Source: Pyrrhosoma nymphula
Lineage: Eukaryota; Arthropoda; Insecta; Odonata; Coenagrionidae
Direction of reading: 5' to 3'
DNA: 64,000 nucleotides
NCBI GenBank assembly: GCA_963573305.1
Contig: OY754331.1
Location: 90,883,434 to 90,947,433 of the forward strand
The translations under genes were made by a program, and so were the position numbers. Under the pieces are notes generated by a model. That model searched no databases. It worked only from the letters and a program-made list of their open reading frames with translations, and was not told the origin of the DNA. Below, in pieces: positions 45,545 through 56,500 of this stretch (the first letter of the stretch is position 1; each line of letters starts with the position of its first letter).

Positions 45545-47755
45545 TAGGGTGTCCCTTAAAAATGAACTTCAATATTTTTATTCGCACCACTTTTTATTCT
45601 TTTCCTTTTGTTAAAAGTAGCAACTATGCAACATTTAAACATGATCAGAGAAATTTTTCCCGTGCCACAAGGTGTTTGAAGGTTTGCAATTTTAATTGAA
45701 AAATACAAGAATTATCATAAGAGAGGAATGAAGATACCAAATCAATGTTATACATAGTAGTGTCACTTTCTGAAGTTTGTAAGGTTCCAGTTTTTCTTAT
45801 TACTGTCCCCCCCGTGCCTGCCGCCACTCCCTCCTTCCTTAATCTCCCCTTGCCCCACCTCCCCGGTCCACACTGCATCTACGACTTTCGGAACAAAATA
45901 ACGCGTTCTGTTAATACAAGCCAAGGGCGGCCGCTACTGATAGGCGGTGGGAGCCCATTGCTTGTAATAGCAGGAAAAATTACAAGGTATGTGTTTTCTA
46001 TAAATATTGGTCCGTGAGGGAAAAATTGGCTATGAATAGGAGGACCAGTGACAGTATTGCGTCGCTTGCGCTGCACAACAGAACGTGGACTGAAAGCTAC
46101 AGGACTCTTAGTTTATTATGTTGCGTGTTAGTACCAACACCAAGAAGGCTCTTCGGAAGCATGTATTTCTTATAGGAAATTCTTCAGGTGAGATAACGGG
46201 TGCCAAGTTACCTTCGCGGCATACAGGTATTAAGTTTCTTTTTCGGATGCATTCACAAATCTTCCCTTTCAAAAGCGTGCAATAGCACCACAATAGAAGT
46301 GATATGCTTTTGGGTAAAAGTTAACATACCCACTAAAAATTGCCCCGCGTTGTGAAACTAGTGAAGTTTTTATACATGGAATGGAGATTATTCCAGAAAA
46401 CCCGCACTCACCGCGACAAGACCCAAATTGCGCGAGAGACCTCCTTCAAGAATTCTTTTGAAGATCTTTTTGACATCGCCACAGTTGATCCACTGCAGGT
46501 GATGACGAATGAGGAAGATAAAGCTTTCTTGATAAACCAGCGAAAGAAAGGGCGAAGGCTTTATTTTTTCTGCTCAGGAGGGACACAGCCGTGATGATTA
46601 CCGGGAATTTTTGGAGCTCGTTTGCATATACATGGGAGGCACACCTCCACGTGGAATTAATTTCGCAAAGCCAGGTGCCTTACATGAAGCTAGATTTATG
46701 GCAAATGCAATTTACTCGTTGAAAATCATGCTGTTCGATGGCCAGTTCCTGATGACGAAAAAGAGAAGAAAATGGTTTAAGAGACGTTTCTTTGTTCATT
46801 GTGCTTCTATATGTTAAGTATTGGTTATCTGCTCCCAACGCTATATCTGCCCCACACAATGATTTAAATTTCCTAAAAAATTTGATGATGTATGAAAATT
46901 TAAACAAACAAGTGTCCCAAACAGCAGCAAAAACATTCTTCAGGCATTTGTGGTACCATACGCAGCAACTTACTGGCCTGGCTTTACTAGATCCAGCTGT
47001 AACGTTAGACTGTAAAGAAGAGATGGAAGAAAAGCTAAAGTCTTGTAAATGCTTTGTTCCTATGCAAGAGTACTAAGATACTCGTCCGAAAATTGATTTA
47101 AATGAGCTGAATACGTTGGTTAATAGCAATTTGTATGATTTTGTTGGCCCTTATACTCTATATTTATTCAAAAGATTTGGGTTATCTCATCAATTTGTTG
47201 ATGAGCATCCAAGTAAATGGTATCAATGTCAGGATTTTCAAGAAGCCTGGATGTTTTTCTCTGATATGTGTGTGACTAATGGTACAGCAGAGAGAGGTGT
47301 TGCAATTACTCAAGACTACCCCCATAGTGTAAGAAGTGAAGATAATTTGCAAAATATGCTTATTGTGACGCAAGCTACACGTTGAAAGTATAGAAAATGT
47401 ACCAAGGACAATTTGTCTCATCATGTTTTAGCCCGTATTTCATGCTAACCCTCATTTTCCCTCTCTGTAGTTAGGATTTTTCAAAATATTATTTGGAGTA
47501 GATATGTATTCATAGCTTCATAGTGACTTATCATTTCGTAAAAATAAATAAAAAATTTCCAGCTACACTTAAGTTTGTTTCCCTGTTTTTTTCACTAAAT
47601 TTCAAAATTTCTCCAGTCTTGTGGCACGTGAAAAACTAATGCGATCGAGCTGAAATTTTGCACTGCTTATTTACTATTACAAAGGAAAAAAATGAAAAGT
47701 GGTGCAAAATGAAATTCCAAAAAATAAAATTTTCTGCCATATAAGGGAAACCCTA
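45545..47755 (+). mobile_element. unclassified DNA transposon, 2211 bp, 8-bp TSD, about 130-bp degenerate TIRs
   Basis: ACGTACAT occurs at 45537-45544 and 47756-47763. The ends TAGGGTGTCCCTTA and TAAGGGAAACCCTA are inverted repeats with one mismatch. Similarity continues inward: GCACCACTTTT (45584) against its reverse complement near 47698, and CGTGCCACAAG (45661-45671) against CTTGTGGCACG (47618-47628). An ORF on the + strand fills much of the interior. The TSD length fits hAT, P and some other superfamilies. The ORF shows no hAT hallmarks that I can see. Confidence 0.9.
46340..47385 (+). pseudogene. conserved but unnamed transposon-associated protein, frameshifted
   Basis: Three or four pieces in order: EWRLFQKTRTHRDKTQIARE, then NSFEDLFDIATVDPLQ and EDKAFLINQRKKGR (46380-46560); after a frame break RDDYREFLELVCIYMGGTPP and RGINFAKPGALHEARFMANA, then IYSLKIMLFDGQF (46590-46755); after another break LLYVKYWLSAPNAISAPHND, KTFFRHLWYHTQQLTGLALL (46800-47075); then a stop and LYDFVGPYTLYLFKRFGLSH, NGTAERGVAITQDYPHSVRS (47116-47385). 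I have the impression that similar proteins are annotated as uncharacterised in arthropod genomes, but I cannot name a domain or catalytic residues. It is inside a TIR element, so a transposition-related role is inferred only from position. Confidence 0.65.
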
Positions 47756-47763
47756 ACGTACAT

Positions 47764-48655
47764 GCCCTATAAATGTACTTGTGATGGAATGGATACTTAT
47801 TCATTTTGAAATCCATGTTACCTTGTGGTAAAAGTGTAAAAACCCCATTCTTACATAAATTATACCATGCTAATAAGAGTGATGTCCTGCATATGTTCAT
47901 CAAAGCTGTCAGTGTCCTTTTACAGTGAATATTTCCTATGAAATGGGTTGTGGACATCTTTGTTACTCCTTGCTCTAGTTCTTCTTTTATATTTTAATAT
48001 TATTAATGTATCCTTCTCATTCTACTCAAGTGGATTTAAGCTAGTTTGAGCGAGATATTTTCCTAGTCATAAGGGAGACCATATTCAAATTTTACATTTT
48101 AATTTCAGTGTCTATAAGAAGTATGAAGTAAATATTGTAATATTAATGGTGCAAACATATAGTTACGTGTGACACAAATTGTCAGTGATTAAATAAATAT
48201 ATCTACAGAAGTCTCTAGCTTGACTCATTTTTTCATGCCGTATGGTTATAGAGCCTTCATAAAAGAAGTTTTTTGCAATTCTGTAAACATTACTGCAGTG
48301 AGTAATAGATTAATTTTTATAATTAGTTGAGAAAACATACTACCGTTAGTATTTTGTCGAAATCTAGGTGTTATAAAGTCTTATTTTTTTCAATATTCTC
48401 CCTCTGGTGTGCACAGCCGTAATCTATGCCATGTAAAACAGCTTATATTTTCAGGCAAATTGCTCTAAAAGTAGTTCGGCAAGGGGTTAATGTTTTGATA
48501 TCATTGGAAAGAATTTTTTTTCTTAAAATGAAGTCAAATTCTAGGTGAAGTGATATTTTGCTCAAACTACCTTAAATACACTCTGCTGTTCGTAGTCCTT
48601 GTTCCTGGGTAATTGCCTCCATTAATTTATCTCCTTTGGTTGTTACTAGTGAGAT
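47764..48655. other. intergenic DNA, nothing recognised
   Basis: No supported ORF or repeat boundary. Confidence 0.45.
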
Positions 48656-48662
48656 CATGATG

Positions 48663-48740
48663 GGTGTTCTCAGGATTCACTCAGAGTTAGGTAATTGGCT
48701 GCTACCAATTTCCTAACCTGGTGTGAATCCCGAGAACACC
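48663..48740. repeat. foldback repeat, about 36-bp arms
   Basis: GGTGTTCTCAGGATTCAC and TTAGGTAATTGG are answered by CCAATTTCCTAA and GTGAATCCCGAGAACACC with a 6-base loop and a few mismatches. Confidence 0.85.
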
Positions 48741-48744
48741 TAAT

Positions 48745-50710
48745 GTTTGTTACCCGCTGGGAAAACACCAGATCTTGCATAGTGAGACCATGTTTTCATT
48801 ACCCTATTTTTTTCTCGTTGACTGCATTTCGCTGTAAATATGCTATGGCTATCTTAGATCCTCATTTGACTTCTTTTTAAGTGGCATCCTAAACAAAGTC
48901 CCCCTAAGGCCCTTGAACCCACTTCTTAGAGCCCATTACAGTCATTGTGGACATTGCTGAGTGCCCTTCAGGGGTGCATAGATATCATTTTTAGCACTGC
49001 TTTAGTTTATTGTTGTTATGATTATTCATTGCTACAGTTGGAATGAAGATGTTAGGTTTCTGTATTATAGGTCTAATCTACTAATGTCATATATCAAGGT
49101 ATGATATGCTTTTGTGCAAGGAATGTATTTTGTATGTGTAAATCTGTAAGGATTACTACAGTCCTGGATTATTATGTATCTTGAGAAATAATTCTCTATT
49201 CTGTTTAAAGACAACTCATAGCTCCTAATTTTGTTAATATAATGCATACGTAGTCAATTTTCAAGTAATGTATAATGGCATATTTTAGGAATAATTATGT
49301 GACTAGATTCTTGATACAGCTTTTACTTGAGATTCACTTTCTGTGGTCAGTTCCTAATTTTTGTGAGTAAAATTTTTACTCCAGGGCTTTTACTCTGGAG
49401 ACCAAATGTAATAAATGTACAAAAATTGTCACCCTTGGATTTCACACTTCGCTTGAGGGAAAGTTATTTATTTCATTTCATAATTATTTTAGAGGGTTTG
49501 ATTTTGAACTGTAGTTCTATTGAAATAAATGTTTTTCTGATGGAGTTTTAGGAAATAATTTTTATCAAGTGCATCATAGAAACCCATTAGCATCATTAAA
49601 AATTTCCCTAACTTGGAATCAGACTTAAAGCTTCTCATGTAGCTTTCATAATGCAACCAAAGTGTGTGATTCTTAATTAGTCACTTATTCTAGTGAGGAA
49701 AAAGAACTACTTGAAAAAAATACCATGGTGAACCCCTCTGCTAGTTTGCATTCCCTACATTGGAGAAATTGTCTATCCCTTGTGAGTGTAGTTTGAGTTT
49801 ATCATAAAGGTAACTTAATTAATTTGAAAAATTGCTCAACCCATGACCATTAGGATTTCTTGTCAATTTCCCGATTTTGAAATAATTCTAAAGTGATATT
49901 GATTCAAAGACAATGAGAAAGCCCTGAGGGCAGTGTGTACAGCTTCACAGAGAATGGTCTTGTGTTCTAACCAGAGTAAAGCCCTTGTAGGCACCCACTC
50001 CTTTAATCTTGTTGATATATGGGGACCAGAACTCCATATAAAGCTGCAGGTGGCCCTGGGGCTGTATTTGCTGTCCCCCAGCACTGTATGTATGAATAGA
50101 ACATGCTTTTCCGCATTGTACTCTATTATCATCTATCAAACCAACGTTTCAACTGATACCGGCTCATGTGTTCCTTAAACATCAGTGTGTGGCCATAAAC
50201 ATAGTCTTTGAAATTTTTTCCTAGAGGCATTTGTTGGATTTTTGTGATATTAGACTTTGGTATTCAACAGTATCTCATGTAAGAAAAATTTGTTTGTTTC
50301 AAATGCAGGAATACTGAATTAATGCCGTAAGTTGTAAATCTTAGACATTGTCATATTCTGTTTTTTAAATTGATATCATTACATAAGCCTCTTTATTTCC
50401 TCCACTGCATGTTTAATTGCCTACTTCAGGAAGTGGTTGACGAGTAACTTGTAATCAAGTAATTAAAATAATTAAATTAATTATTTACAATTAAATTATA
50501 TACGTATGTGCAATGTATTGACGGTAAGGAAGGTACGGTTTGTAGGTGTGTTTACTTTCTTGGCTACTCCCAAATGTAACCATAAAGCTTTTGAAGTCTT
50601 AACGGGGGTGGAAGAACAATTTTTCAGTTCGTCTTCCTAATGCTTGCATAAGGAACTTCGGATAATGAAATCTCTTATTACTATGGTCATACAGGGCATA
50701 TACCGAGAAA
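48745..50710. other. intergenic DNA, nothing recognised
   Basis: Overlapping short ORFs at about 49863-50180 on both strands show no known domain. At about 50462-50498 there is an AATTA-rich run. Confidence 0.4.
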
Positions 50711-50716
50711 GTCTTT

Positions 50717-51038
50717 GGCTGAACGATATCAACTCTCATGCAACCACAACACTGGGCTGCAGTCTTAGCCAGCAGACAACTATGCAACTTCTTGATTCTC
50801 TACCATCTCTGAATCCTTTAACAACTCCCTCTTATTATTGCGGTGGAACCTCAGTAATAAGAGGGACGAGGTGAGGTGCATTTAAGCCTATGTCCGGGAA
50901 TATGAATCCTAAATATTTATTGGCTGAGGAAACGGAATGCTGAGAGATGTCAGAAAATCAAGAGATTGTATGGTTCACTGTTAACAAGGAGACTGCAGTC
51001 CAGTGTTGTGGTTGGATGAGGGCCGGGATCGTTCAGCC
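50717..51038. repeat. foldback repeat with 48-bp arms 226 bp apart
   Basis: The left arm 50717-50764 (GGCTGAACGATATCAACTCT ... GGGCTGCAGTC) pairs with the right arm 50991-51038 (GACTGCAGTCCAGTGTTGTG ... GATCGTTCAGCC), with about 80% identity. The interior contains AATAAGAGGGACG and no ORF. Possibly a MITE whose target duplication has decayed. Confidence 0.75.
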
Positions 51039-51420
51039 TAAGTTGCTCTGAGCACATTTCCTGTACTACCACTTCTTTCTTAAGCCAAAACCCTCCCTAA
51101 TAATCTATTAATAGTTCCTTATATCCTACCTTCCCGTATCTCTCTCTGTCCTGTATCCAAGTAAATCCTTTAACATAAGAAATTGTTATTCTTATTTTTG
51201 AAGTAATTAAAGAAATATTTTGTCTCTGCAGTGACTTATATCTATAATCAGATATCAAGAGGTCTTGAAATCCTTATATGAAGGGGCCTCGCTAGACAAG
51301 AAGGCCATCTGCTATGGGAAATTGATGGCGAGTGAGTGCGGAATCATCGCTCGGAGTGCATGATTTGGCGCTTTTTTTAGGCAGTGAAGCTGTATTTATA
51401 TTTATAAAAGTTTTAGTTGG
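51039..51420. other. intergenic DNA, nothing recognised
   Basis: No supported content before the GC rise at about 51.45 kb. Confidence 0.4.
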
Positions 51421-51439
51421 ACTTGACCGGCTAAGTTTG

Positions 51440-51900
51440 TCACAGTTGCGATAATACTTTGCCCGCACCCGAAATTCGCGGATCCTCTCGAAGGAAGTTT
51501 CTCAAAGGTTGGTATGTATTTTCTCCCCCGATATTTGGGTTTGCTAAGTCTTCACACGATGCCAAGTCACGATGGGGGCTGCGCATAGCCTCCTCGGGAT
51601 CGCGTTTCCTTTTCGAATCCACCGGCAATCACACGTGCGAACACCGTCGGCGGCGCTAGTGAGCATTTGCCGGCAATGACGTCACCGGCTCACGCCTTTT
51701 AACATTGAGTTTCCTCTCTGTTCTCTTTATTCTTTGGTGAGCGCGGAGGAGAGAGTGGGGAGCGAGGGCGAGGAGAGAGGGAAGGGAGGAGGAGGAGCAA
51801 GGGTGTGGCGTGTCTGGCATTGGCGGGCGGGTGGCGGCGGCAGAGCCCAGCGAACAGGAGCCGGGGAGTAGTCGGTCGCGCTGATAGCAGGAGGAGGATT
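51440..51900 (+). promoter_or_regulatory. CpG-rich promoter candidate
   Basis: GC and CpG content rise sharply against the AT-rich left side. A perfect CRE palindrome TGACGTCA sits at 51677-51684. A purine-rich GAGA-type tract follows (about 51738-51800, GGAGGAGAGAGTGGGGAGCG and similar). It lies directly upstream of a sequence that looks like an untranslated first exon ending in a perfect donor. The transcription start is not defined. Confidence 0.55.
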
Positions 51901-52083
51901 GCTCGTTGTGATTCCTATCCTAGTTTTTCTGGCCCAGGGATATATATTTCAACCATGCGCTAACGACAGGAACCACATCGTGAGGACTTTTTTAAGTGTG
52001 TGGGACAGTGTGTTCTTGTGCGAGTTGTAGTGTTGTTGCTGTGTCCAGGCTGGTGATGAAAGGATCTGTTGGTGTATCGTGAA
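51900..52083 (+). other. candidate 5' UTR first exon (non-coding)
   Basis: GT-rich leader-like sequence ending CGTGAA|GTAAGT (donor GT at 52084). The 5' limit is arbitrary. It contains two tiny upstream ORFs: ATGCGCTAA at 51955-51963, and an eight-codon one at 52056-52082 whose TGA ends one base before the splice site. No long ORF begins here, so the start codon should be in a later exon, possibly 63172-63238. The identity of the gene is unknown. Confidence 0.5.
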
Positions 52084-53480
52084 GTAAGTCCCTGGATATT
52101 TAACCCTGCTCTTCCTTTATTCACCATCCGCCCTCCACCCTCCCTGCTTGCTTTATTTTATCATCATTATTTTCTTTTAATAATCGAGCCGCATCGTTTC
52201 GTGAAGTGTATGCTATAAATGTGTGTTCGCCGGGGCGGCGCCATATTTTACGGGACGGGAAAATTCCCTTTCCCAATTGTACCGATCTAAAGTGCAGGTG
52301 AAACGAAAGGATTGATACAGTCACCATGCTCCACTGCTCCTCGTAGACGTTTTCGCAGGACATTATCGCAAGGGACATTGAGTGAACCCCGTGGTTGGCC
52401 GAGAGTCGCCCCGATGAGTGCTTGCCGGCACCTCGGTCGTTTTCCCTTTCATTCGCCTCCTGTCGTAAATTTGCTTATTATGGGTGGATAGTACCAGTCA
52501 TTAGAGTTGTGCGTGAGGTCATAGGTGGTATTTTTCCCCTTGTGAGTTTTTGGTGGGGTGAAGTTACTGGCATTCTTTAAATGAAGCTCCACCTATGGTG
52601 GTAATGCCCGGTGTGGTGTGAGAAGATCCTTCCTCCGCATTGATTCCATCTACCTGTGGCATAAAAATGGGATTTTCGCCTATTTAGCGACGATCTTTAA
52701 TTTTACGAATTATTTACCCTTCGACGTAAAACATTCTTGGGATTTTTTTGCTGCCGACTGCGTGGATTTCAGTTTACTGCATAATGGTGGCTAAGCGTTA
52801 GAAACTGACTTCCGATGAGGAGATTAGATTAAATTCGATCCAAGTATTACTCATTGTCCGTAAGTGAGGCTTTGAGTTATGTAAATATGATAAATCTAAG
52901 ACGGGAGGAGTCAGTTAAAACCCTCTATAAGATACCTTACAATCGAAATTCTTCTGACGTATCTGGCGCCAATGCTGCGGGAAGACCCTTTGGTGTCCCT
53001 TAAAATTTGCTAGGCTAGTGGCGCGTTTACATTGGCACGGAGTCTGCCTATTTCTTTCATTTCCGTGACCTTTTTTGGCTGGAATTAGTGTCCCGCCGGG
53101 AAGTCGTGTGCTGCAAGTGATCTGAAAATTTGGAAAGTTAGCTCTTAGGTTGTAACTGTCAAAGAAACTAGTGGCTGTTGCTCGAGGCGGGAATTCGATC
53201 CGCCTTGTCTTTTTTTTTTTTTTTTTTAATTTTTTTTTTAGTTTTTGCTCGATGTATTGGGCCCGATAAAATTGGATTATGGAATCGGAAAATGTATTTT
53301 TTCCCCGCTCGCACCGGTGTTCCCCAGTGGTCCCATATCTTACGATTCAGCGTTCCGCTCCTGTTGCAATGGCGGGGGCGTTGTGAAAAATTGATCGCTA
53401 ATAAGAACGGATGATCGTCTTCGATCTGCCATTTATCGTTCGTCCTCGCAATTTGGAAAATCGATACTCGAGGGAGATGT
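52084..53480 (+). other. start of presumed first intron
   Basis: Unique-looking sequence of moderate GC. A T-run (53210-53227, then T10) is present. No coding exon recognised. Confidence 0.4.
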
Positions 53481-55875
53481 TTCTCCTCGTGGATAGTGCC
53501 GGCTTGCCCTGCTACCCGTCCGTCCCACACTCAGCTTCCTCTCCCATCCCCTCCTTCCCCTACCTGCCCTTCCACCCTCACCCCTCCCCCGAACCCTCGT
53601 TTCAAACCCTTGCATCCTGATTCTCTCGTCGGATTCCCTTGCCGATTTCCAAGATATGATGGGTAGGAATTTCGGCGCGGGCTATTGCAGTGGAGAGCGA
53701 GGGTTAACGCGACCTTTAAATCACGTGACCGGTAGTTGCCGGGGAACATCCCCGTAATAATGCCCAATACGATCCCATCATTCAATTTGATTCGGTGTTT
53801 GATGATCTTGCCGGCTGGATAGCCGATATGTTTTTAGCCATTTTAATACATTTATGGCCCCTCCCGGCATACGTGACCTCCCCCATGATGATCATTTATG
53901 ATATGGAAACTTTTCTGGACCGCCTTGCTTTATTTGGGTACTTTTTCCGGCCGCTAAATCCCTTGGTTACAGTGCAGCGGAACTTAGTACTGGTGACCAA
54001 GTGTAAGTCCAGTGATTTTTTTAAATCATGAAGGTTGGGTAATGAAACTAGGGGTGGTTGTATCGGACCCGAGGAAGCCAAACTCCCTCCTCCGCACCCT
54101 CCCCCCGTCCCGGCGTGTACCTCGGATCGCCGCCCCTTGCGACGGCTGGCGTACGTGCCGCACTCTGCCCTCCACATCCAATCACGGCGCTCTAGGAAGC
54201 TCTTCCCATGCTTCCCCTCGGGAGTTCCACCCGAGGAGTCTGCGTGGAGGGTCGCGCGCGCCCTGCGCGAAGGGCTGCTACGTGCCGACATGAGGTGCAA
54301 ACCTACATCCCTCCCATAGGTTGCACTGCATTCCGTCGTTTTCTGCTGACGCCGTGCCGTGATCCTTGCTGTAAGAATTCGGCTGAGTTAATTGTCAATA
54401 ATGATATATCTTTATTTCAAACCATGCATTTCATAATTCTTGGAACTAACTCGAACCCCCTGGCAAGCGTCGGGGAAAATTCTTTAAAAACAAAACTCAA
54501 ACCTTCAAGAATAAGTGGGCGAGGTTTCGCCCACACTGCCGGAAATGACGGAGTGCTGAGGAATAATGTGATAAATGTAAGAAACCCCTGCCGGTCGAAA
54601 TTTCTATCTATCGATGCAAGTTCATTTTTCAGTTTAAAATAAGGCCGCTGGATGGAAGAATATTGCCAGGTCGTGCGAATTCTTTCTCATATCATCGCAG
54701 TTGAAATGAAATCGATTTAAGATCTTGCAATGATAGGACCCTGAGCCAAAGAAAATGAGAAAATGTTGTTTTAGATTCAATTTTTTTAGGCGATGGACTT
54801 AGATTGCGTCTTGGACGGTCGTCAGTCATTATTATGCTGAGTAATTGGCAAGAAGGAAATCATTTTTATTTTTGATTGCGGTTCGCTTGATTTCGCTGTA
54901 AATTTCAAGATATCCTTTTTTCTTTCATTACTGAACCCTTTTCGCGGGACCTCCCCCCTCGTCCTTACCTGCCTATTGTTATGTTCTCCAGGAGCAACCA
55001 TCCCACCCCCTTTTCGTGTTTAGATCCCCTTCGAGATCTCGTGCTTCCCCCGAACCTCTCCTGCGGTTCCGCTCTGGCGCCTCCCCCGTCGTCGTCCGCC
55101 CGCCCCTTCCACCTCGTCCGCCGCCGCTGCCTTTGAGGCCCGTGGCACGGAGCGGCGGTCGTCGCCCATAACTGCGCAAGGTGATCGAAGTCCCGCGCCG
55201 TGCCGAAGGGGGGAGGGGGTGGAAGGGTTGCCGGGACGACCGAGTGTGGGGAGGGAGATGGTGGATGGCCCAGTCGCCCCCTCCCTCCGACGGAGAGGGA
55301 CGGTGGCAGCGCCACTTCGGCGGCGGCGGCGACTATTCCCAGCGCCGCCACCTTCCTCTTCTTCCTTATGCGTTCCCTGCCATTTCCTCCTCTCCCTCTC
55401 CTTCCCTGGCTTCGATCCGCCGCCCTCTCGCCGAAATACCTTGGTATTTCACGGTCCACGCCGCTCGCGGGAGTACGCGCTTCGATGTGCCCGCCAAGTT
55501 TTCGCCTTCGCGCCCGCCACTGCACGCCACGAGCCAACTCTCACGGCCGTGTAGTCGATCCTGGACAAATTCATTAACACCGATTTTTTCTAATTTTCGT
55601 TTTCTGTAGCATCGCCGTGCATTGTGTTGGAAATCCATTGTGGCGGTGTGCCATTTCGGGATGAGGTGAACGTTGACACTGGGTTCAGTGATCTAGTAAT
55701 TTCAGTTTTCTCTCACGTGTAACGAATATGTCACTCCAATTGGTATTCCCTTTTAGGTACACTGCCTTAGTGTTGAATATCAAAGTAACTATGAAACAAA
55801 ATTACATACAGACCTATCACACCATTTCTTTTCAGGGTAGGCAAAGTATAAGAATTGAGCTGCTGTTAGGCCTAG
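53481..55875. other. GC- and CpG-rich islands, no convincing ORF
   Basis: Islands at about 53510-53720, 54080-54360 and 54950-55560 are C/T-rich on the + strand with many CpGs and GGC/CCG/CCT triplets. Overlapping ORFs on both strands (largest 54965-55537, minus) are low-complexity Arg/Gly/Pro or Ser/Pro strings, as expected from GC-rich DNA lacking stop codons. Kept CpGs argue for unmethylated regulatory DNA. A splice-acceptor-like TTTTCGTTTTCTGTAG at about 55608 could start an alternative non-coding exon. Confidence 0.5.
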
Positions 55876-55879
55876 GAAA

Positions 55880-56500
55880 CGGGCTATCTTTTGATAATAT
55901 TCTCCATAATGCCCTATCCTGTCATACCTCTTTCGCTTGTCTTACACTCATGGATTGCTTCTTACACCCCCTCCTATTCTTAAGATTCCAAGTAATCCTC
56001 TTTGGAGTCTATTCAACCACATTCACCCATGACTTTTGCGGTCTACCCCTTCCTCTCACACCATTCAATCTACTATCCTATACAGGCAGTCCCCGAGTTA
56101 CGTAATAGATGCGTTCCGACACTAGCGGCGTAAGTCGAAATTGACGTAAGCTGAAATTTACGGAAGTCAAAAAAAAGGAGTCGAAAATTACTCCGTAACG
56201 GAGTCCGTACTCTCAAAATTACGCTTGATTCGGAGAAATACGAGGAAGGCCAGCTCTCACTAACATTACGGCACATGCGATCCTTGAAAGTAGGCAACCA
56301 TCCTTCTAATTCCGTAACTTTCGTAATTCTCATATTTTTTTGGTAAGGTTGCCACTTACGTTAGTACGGATTTACGTAAGTCGAGGCTTTCGTAACTTGG
56401 GGACTGCCTGTATACGTTTCGTTAATCGACTCTCATCTATTCTCTCAACATGGCCAAACCAACGAAGAGCGCCTTTGATTTTGTTCGAAATTTATTCTGT
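55880..56500 (-). pseudogene. LINE ORF2 C-terminal remnant, split by a MITE
   Basis: Right of the MITE the minus strand encodes GALRWFGHVERIDESRLTKR (about 56415-56476). Left of it comes VRGRGRPQKSWVNVVE, then TPKRIT. RWFGHVER...RGRGRP is the usual end of insect endonuclease-reverse transcriptase ORF2. The frame downstream is broken. It belongs to the same broad family as 8042-8660. Confidence 0.8.
56083..56410. mobile_element. Tigger/pogo-type MITE, 328 bp, TA target site
   Basis: The ends CAGGCAGTCCCCGAGTTACG and CGTAACTTGGGGACTGCCTG are 20-bp inverted repeats with one mismatch, flanked by TA (56081-56082 and 56411-56412). Interior words ACGTAAGTCG and TTACGTAAG repeat. Inserted within a LINE remnant. 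Confidence 0.93.

Noticed and set aside
54965..55537. 190-codon minus-strand Arg/Gly/Pro-rich ORF, with overlapping + strand ORFs
   Set aside because: GC-rich DNA lacks stop codons. Long ORFs occur in several frames at once and none has a domain.
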